Made by a program: the position numbers and the translations under genes. Below, piece by piece: positions 61,067 through 64,000 of a DNA stretch of 64,000 nucleotides. Numbering within the stretch: position 1 is the first letter of the stretch; each line of letters opens with the position of its first letter. This DNA comes from Streptomyces sp. NK08204 (lineage in GTDB: Bacteria > Actinomycetota > Actinomycetes > Streptomycetales > Streptomycetaceae): positions 1 through 64,000 of the forward strand of contig NZ_JAINVF010000010.1 in NCBI RefSeq assembly GCF_020400585.1. Direction: 5' to 3'. The notes under the pieces are model-generated. The model searched no databases. It saw only the letters and a list, made by a program, of their open reading frames with translations, and had not been told where the DNA came from.

Positions 61067-61713
61067 AGGCAGACATGACGATCGCCGTGCTCGGCGCCAC
61101 CGGGATGGTCGGCAGCAGGGTGATCACGGAGTCCCGTGCACGCGGACACCGGGTGCTCGCCCTGTCCCGCAGACCCGCGAGCCAGGACCCGGGCGTGACA
61201 CCGGTCGCGGTCGACGCGAACGACCCGGAGTCCCTGCGCGAGGCACTCACCGGCACCGCTGCGGACGCCGTCGTCCTGACCGTGCGCACCACACCGGCCG
61301 ACCAGGAGTTCCTGGTCGGCACCACCCGCACCGTGCTGGACCTCGCCGCACCGCTCGGCATCCGCGTCCTCGTGGTCGGCGGCGCCGGCGCGCTGCGCAG
61401 CCCCGGCGCCGAGGGCCTGCCCGTCGCCGACAACCCGGCGTACGTGCCCGCCGAGTACCGGGCCGTCGCCGCCGCCGGAGTCGCCCAACTGCACACCTGC
61501 CGGGCCCACCCCACCGCCGACTGGGTCTACCTCAGCCCCCCGGCCCTGCTCGAACCCGGCAACCGCACCGGCCGCTACCGCCGTGGCACCGACACCCTCC
61601 TCACCGACGCCGGCGGCCGGTCCTGGATCAGCGCCGAGGACCTGGCAGTCGCCGTACTCGACGAACTCGAAAGCCCGGGCCCCGAGCGGCACATCACGGT
61701 GGCTTCGTCGTGA
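61063..61713 (+). CDS. NAD(P)-binding (NmrA/SDR-like) protein
   Basis: A 216-residue atypical SDR. The Rossmann motif is IAVLGATGMVGSRVITESRA near residue 6 and VLVVGGAGALRSPG near residue 100 is typical of NAD(P)H-binding NmrA-like proteins. A catalytic YxxxK is not seen. ATG 61063 overlaps the exporter stop and follows AAGGAGGAG, so it belongs to the same operon under likely LysR control. ATG 61075 is another in-frame start. Confidence 0.85.
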   Translation: MKADMTIAVLGATGMVGSRVITESRARGHRVLALSRRPASQDPGVTPVAVDANDPESLREALTGTAADAVVLTVRTTPADQEFLVGTTRTVLDLAAPLGIRVLVVGGAGALRSPGAEGLPVADNPAYVPAEYRAVAAAGVAQLHTCRAHPTADWVYLSPPALLEPGNRTGRYRRGTDTLLTDAGGRSWISAEDLAVAVLDELESPGPERHITVASS

Positions 61714-61944
61714 CGCCGTGAAGGGGACCGGCGCCGTCACAGCCACGGACCTCAGCTCGGACGGAAGTGCGCCGGCCCACGGCGGGCCCGACGGCACGGT
61801 GCGCCTGTGCAGGCCGCTCCCCGCGGAGTCCGGGCCGCACATCCGTGACAACGCGAGGTCCCGGGGTACTCGGTGCCGCGCAGAAATCGTCAGGCCGGTC
61901 CGCGCGGTGCGGCCGGCCCGGCGAGGAACCGTGAGGAGGGATCC

Positions 61945-62418
61945 ATGAGTACGGTCAAGGAAGCGGTCGAGGTGGAGGTTCCGCTCCGCGCGGCCTACAA
62001 CCAGTGGACGCAGTTCGAGGAGTTCCCGAGGTTCATGGAGGGCGTCGAGGAAGTCCGGCAGCTGGACGACCGGCACAACCACTGGACCACCAGCATCGGC
62101 GGGGTGCGGCGCGAGTTCGACACGGAGATCGTCGACCAGCTGCCTGACGACCGGATCACCTGGCGCACCGTCGGCGGCGAAACCCAGCAGCGGGGTTCGG
62201 TCCGGTTCGAGCGACTGGACGACTCCCACACCAAGGTGGAACTCACCATGGAGGTGGAACCCTCCGGCCTCGCCGAGAAGGGCGCGGACGCACTCGGCGT
62301 GATCGACCGGCGGGTCAAGGGGGATCTGCGCCGCTTCAAGGACTACGTCGAGGGCAGCGGCAGCACGGGCGGCTGGCGCGGACGCATCCGGCCAGGAGAC
62401 CCGGGATCGACCTACTGA
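61945..62418 (+). CDS. SRPBCC (polyketide cyclase-like) family protein
   Basis: A 157-residue SRPBCC protein of the cyclase/dehydrase type often found next to stress or envelope genes: VEVEVPLRAAYNQWTQFEEF then PRFMEGVEEVRQLDDRHNHW. The C-terminal helix (ALGVIDRRVKGDLRRFKDYV) closes the ligand cavity. Function is unknown. ATG 61945 follows GAGGAGGG. The 231 bases before it contain nothing recognised. Confidence 0.85.
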   Translation: MSTVKEAVEVEVPLRAAYNQWTQFEEFPRFMEGVEEVRQLDDRHNHWTTSIGGVRREFDTEIVDQLPDDRITWRTVGGETQQRGSVRFERLDDSHTKVELTMEVEPSGLAEKGADALGVIDRRVKGDLRRFKDYVEGSGSTGGWRGRIRPGDPGSTY

Positions 62419-62425
62419 CCCACCG

Positions 62426-62478
62426 GCACAGCCGCGTCACACCACCGCGCGCACAGCCGCGTGCTCACACCACCGCGC
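62426..62478 (+). repeat. Short tandem duplication after SRPBCC gene
   Basis: A 25-base unit (62426-62450) is followed by a 28-base copy (62451-62478); both read GCACAGCCGCGT then CACACCACCGCGC, the second with GCT inserted between. It lies a few bases after the SRPBCC stop codon. Confidence 0.75.
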
Positions 62479-62645
62479 GTCCGCCGCGGCCACCGTGGCC
62501 GGCGCGCGAGCGGGCCCGGAGGGTGCCTGTCGTCCTTGGGCTGCGATGCCGGCCGGCCCAGTCGCCAGGCCGTTCGGCCCCAGTGCCGGCGCCCTGTGGC
62601 GAGTGACATTGGAGCCGATGGCAATCCAGGGCGAAAAGGTGGGTC

Positions 62646-63221
62646 ATGGTCGCACTGGGCAGGACGGGTATGGGGTGGCGCAACCCGATGCGCCGCCGCT
62701 CGGACGTCGTAGAAGGATGGATCGGCCTGGTGGCGGCGCTGGTCATCGCCACCATGGGCCCGCTGGTCGGGATGCTGGCGGCCGGGCACTGCGAGGCGGT
62801 GCTGGCACGACAGGCGCATGATCGGCGCCCGACGGTGGCGGTGCTGACGCGAGACGCCACGGTCGCGGCGAACGGCGATCCCAGCGGCGTGCCCTTCTCG
62901 CGGGTCTCGGCCCCGGTGCGGTGGACGGCTGCCGACGGCGCGGTGCACACGGGCCGCGCGTCGGTGGACGAGGGGAAGCGGGCCGGGAGCACCACCAGGG
63001 TGTGGACCGACGGCCGCGGCCGGATGACCAGCGCGCCGCTCGGGCGTGCGGCTGCCGCCGCCGATGCCGGTGTCTACGGTGCGTCGGCCGCGGCCGGCGT
63101 CTGCCTGGTCGTGCTGGCGGGCCGCTGCTGTGCCGTGGCGTGGCTCGACCGGAGCCGGGGGCGGGCCTGGGAGAAGGAGTGGGCCGCTGTCGAGCCGGGG
63201 TGGAGTCACCGGCGCGTCTGA
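62646..63221 (+). CDS. Rv1733c-like membrane protein
   Basis: A 191-residue protein with two membrane spans (about residues 24-46, VEGWIGLVAALVIATMGPLV, and 140-162, YGASAAAGVCLVVLAGRCCA) and an extracytoplasmic loop between them. The pattern and the RVSAPVRWTAADGAVHTGRA segment match the Rv1733c family, whose mycobacterial founder is a dormancy (DosR) regulon protein. ATG 62646 follows AAGGTGG. No DosR-type box was seen upstream. Confidence 0.8.
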   Translation: MVALGRTGMGWRNPMRRRSDVVEGWIGLVAALVIATMGPLVGMLAAGHCEAVLARQAHDRRPTVAVLTRDATVAANGDPSGVPFSRVSAPVRWTAADGAVHTGRASVDEGKRAGSTTRVWTDGRGRMTSAPLGRAAAAADAGVYGASAAAGVCLVVLAGRCCAVAWLDRSRGRAWEKEWAAVEPGWSHRRV

Positions 63222-63792
63222 CGCTTCGACGGAGCGGGCACCGGACGCGCGTCAGAGCCTCCCCGGGCGCGCGCCCCTGCCGCCGGGCCCGGGTCAGCCC
63301 GTCCACACATGGCCGAGCCGGCCAGGACCTGTGCGTAGCCGAGCACGCGAAGGCGCCATGCGACGCCGGTCGTCGCGTCGCTGCCGTCGGTCTCGCAAGC
63401 CACACATCGCCGTCGAGTGCGCGGGGCGGCCGCTCATCCGCACCGCCGCCGATCACCACACCCTCGTCCCTCATGTGATGCACCGGTACCTTGCCGGCAG
63501 AGCCCGCCCCTGCCCGTAGCCGCCCCGCTCGAGCAGATCAGGACCCTGTGCTGCCGATCGAGGAGCCCGGCCAACGGCGCATCACCGGCCATGACCCCCA
63601 TGTCTCGCACTCCGGCACCGGCGCGCACCGGGCCGGACGCCTCCCCCGTCCACCGGACGGACCACCCCGGACGGTCTCGCGGCACCTTCCGCGAGCAACG
63701 GGCCGACCAGCCGCCGACGCGGTGAGACGGCGGGCACGACCGGAGGAGGGCGCCTAGATTGAAGGCATGGCCGCCTGGATTGGGGTGAAGGC
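63222..63792. other. Gene-free interval before PAS-domain gene
   Basis: In this 571-base stretch both strands were read. Several open frames exist, but none has family features or normal composition. It should contain the promoter of the next gene. TGAAGGCATG occurs twice (about 63762 and 63786), the second at the start codon. Confidence 0.6.
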
Positions 63793-64000
63793 ATGAGAGC
63801 CGGAAGGGGCTGCCGGCCGGTGGCATCGCAGGTCGACCACGCGGCGCTGTTCGCCGCCGCGCCGAGCCCTTACCTGGTGCTGGGGCCGGACCTCATCATC
63901 GTGGACGTGAACCGGGCTTACCTGGCCGCCACCAGCCGCACCCGGGAGGACCTGCTGGGCCGGCACGTCTTCACCGCGTTCCCCGACAATCCCGCGGACC
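63793..64000 (+). CDS. PAS-domain protein, 5' part (cut by window end)
   Basis: Only about 69 codons are present. After MRAGRGCRPVASQVDHAALF comes a PAS fold start, AAPSPYLVLGPDLIIVDVNR then AYLAATSRTREDLLGRHVFT. In Streptomyces this arrangement usually heads a PAS-GAF-PP2C (SpoIIE-type) phosphatase or a PAS-sensor kinase; which one cannot be seen here. ATG 63793 follows GGTGAAGG. Confidence 0.75.
   Translation, partial: MRAGRGCRPVASQVDHAALFAAAPSPYLVLGPDLIIVDVNRAYLAATSRTREDLLGRHVFTAFPDNPAD

Noticed and set aside
63434..63826. Frame of 130 residues on the - strand before the PAS gene
   Set aside because: It runs across the start of the PAS-domain gene, with no family similarity or ribosome binding site.

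Overview
The window is about 64 kb of high-GC actinobacterial chromosome, almost certainly Streptomyces. The evidence is the very GC-rich codon third positions, the developmental sigma factor BldN with its partner RsbN, the rex-hemACD operon, a class I lysyl-tRNA synthetase, a 32-residue bS22-type ribosomal protein, and many DUF3558, DUF397, DUF2637 and Rv1733c-type proteins. From memory, the left 33 kb has the gene order of the S. coelicolor SCO33xx core region. The right half is more strain-variable. No tRNA, rRNA, CRISPR array, insertion sequence or replication origin was seen.

Layout. 0-5 kb: HAD phosphatase, VC0807-like membrane protein, MFS exporter, AcuC deacetylase and a putative phosphatase, all on the + strand. 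5-8 kb: small excisionase-type DNA-binding protein, bS22, NAD-dependent epimerase and acyltransferase, closed by a 20-bp-stem terminator. 7.8-11.4 kb, - strand: RsbN, sigma BldN and a HAD-IB hydrolase. 11.5-17.2 kb: glutaredoxin-like protein, then the overlapping rex-hemA-hemC-cobA/hemD operon, with a near-consensus Rex operator over its promoter. 17.3-20.5 kb: solo DUF397, an SRPBCC / ECF sigma / DUF3995 operon, and hemB. 20.6-25.2 kb: aminotransferase, membrane protein, WYL regulator, SDR and a truncated lipoprotein. 25.4-33.9 kb: divergent argS and lysS, DUF2637 protein, two DUF3558 lipoproteins and RtcB. 34-37 kb: secreted lipoprotein, DUF6126 peptide, SDR and YnfA.

37-43.1 kb is a secreted N-glycan-degradation locus: a GH92 alpha-mannosidase fused to a YVTN beta-propeller, and a PNGase A-type amidase. 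It is followed by a decayed second copy of the GH92 promoter and 5' end, which I regard as the most informative structural observation. 43-50 kb: HxlR regulator with a divergent oxidoreductase, an FMN monooxygenase/reductase pair, a two-component system and an M20 peptidase. 50-54.5 kb: a DUF2156 (MprF-like) membrane protein and a 93-aa membrane protein that share a 21-bp palindrome at almost the same distance from their starts, a frameshifted M55 D-aminopeptidase relic, and a CGNR regulator / MBL hydrolase pair around an 11-bp perfect dyad. 54.5-57.4 kb: type I HsdM and HsdS with no HsdR. 57.5-64 kb: long-form ArgG behind an ArgR-like box, LysR with a divergent EamA exporter and NAD(P)-binding protein, SRPBCC, Rv1733c-like protein, and the start of a PAS-domain protein cut by the window end.

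Working together: Rex ties tetrapyrrole synthesis (HemA, HemC, CobA/HemD; HemB nearby) to NADH/NAD+ state. BldN and RsbN form a sigma/anti-sigma developmental switch. The GH92 and PNGase A enzymes would release and trim N-glycans outside the cell. Several divergent pairs carry visible palindromes suggesting local autoregulation: HxlR/oxidoreductase and CGNR/MBL. All functional statements come from reading motifs; no database search was possible.
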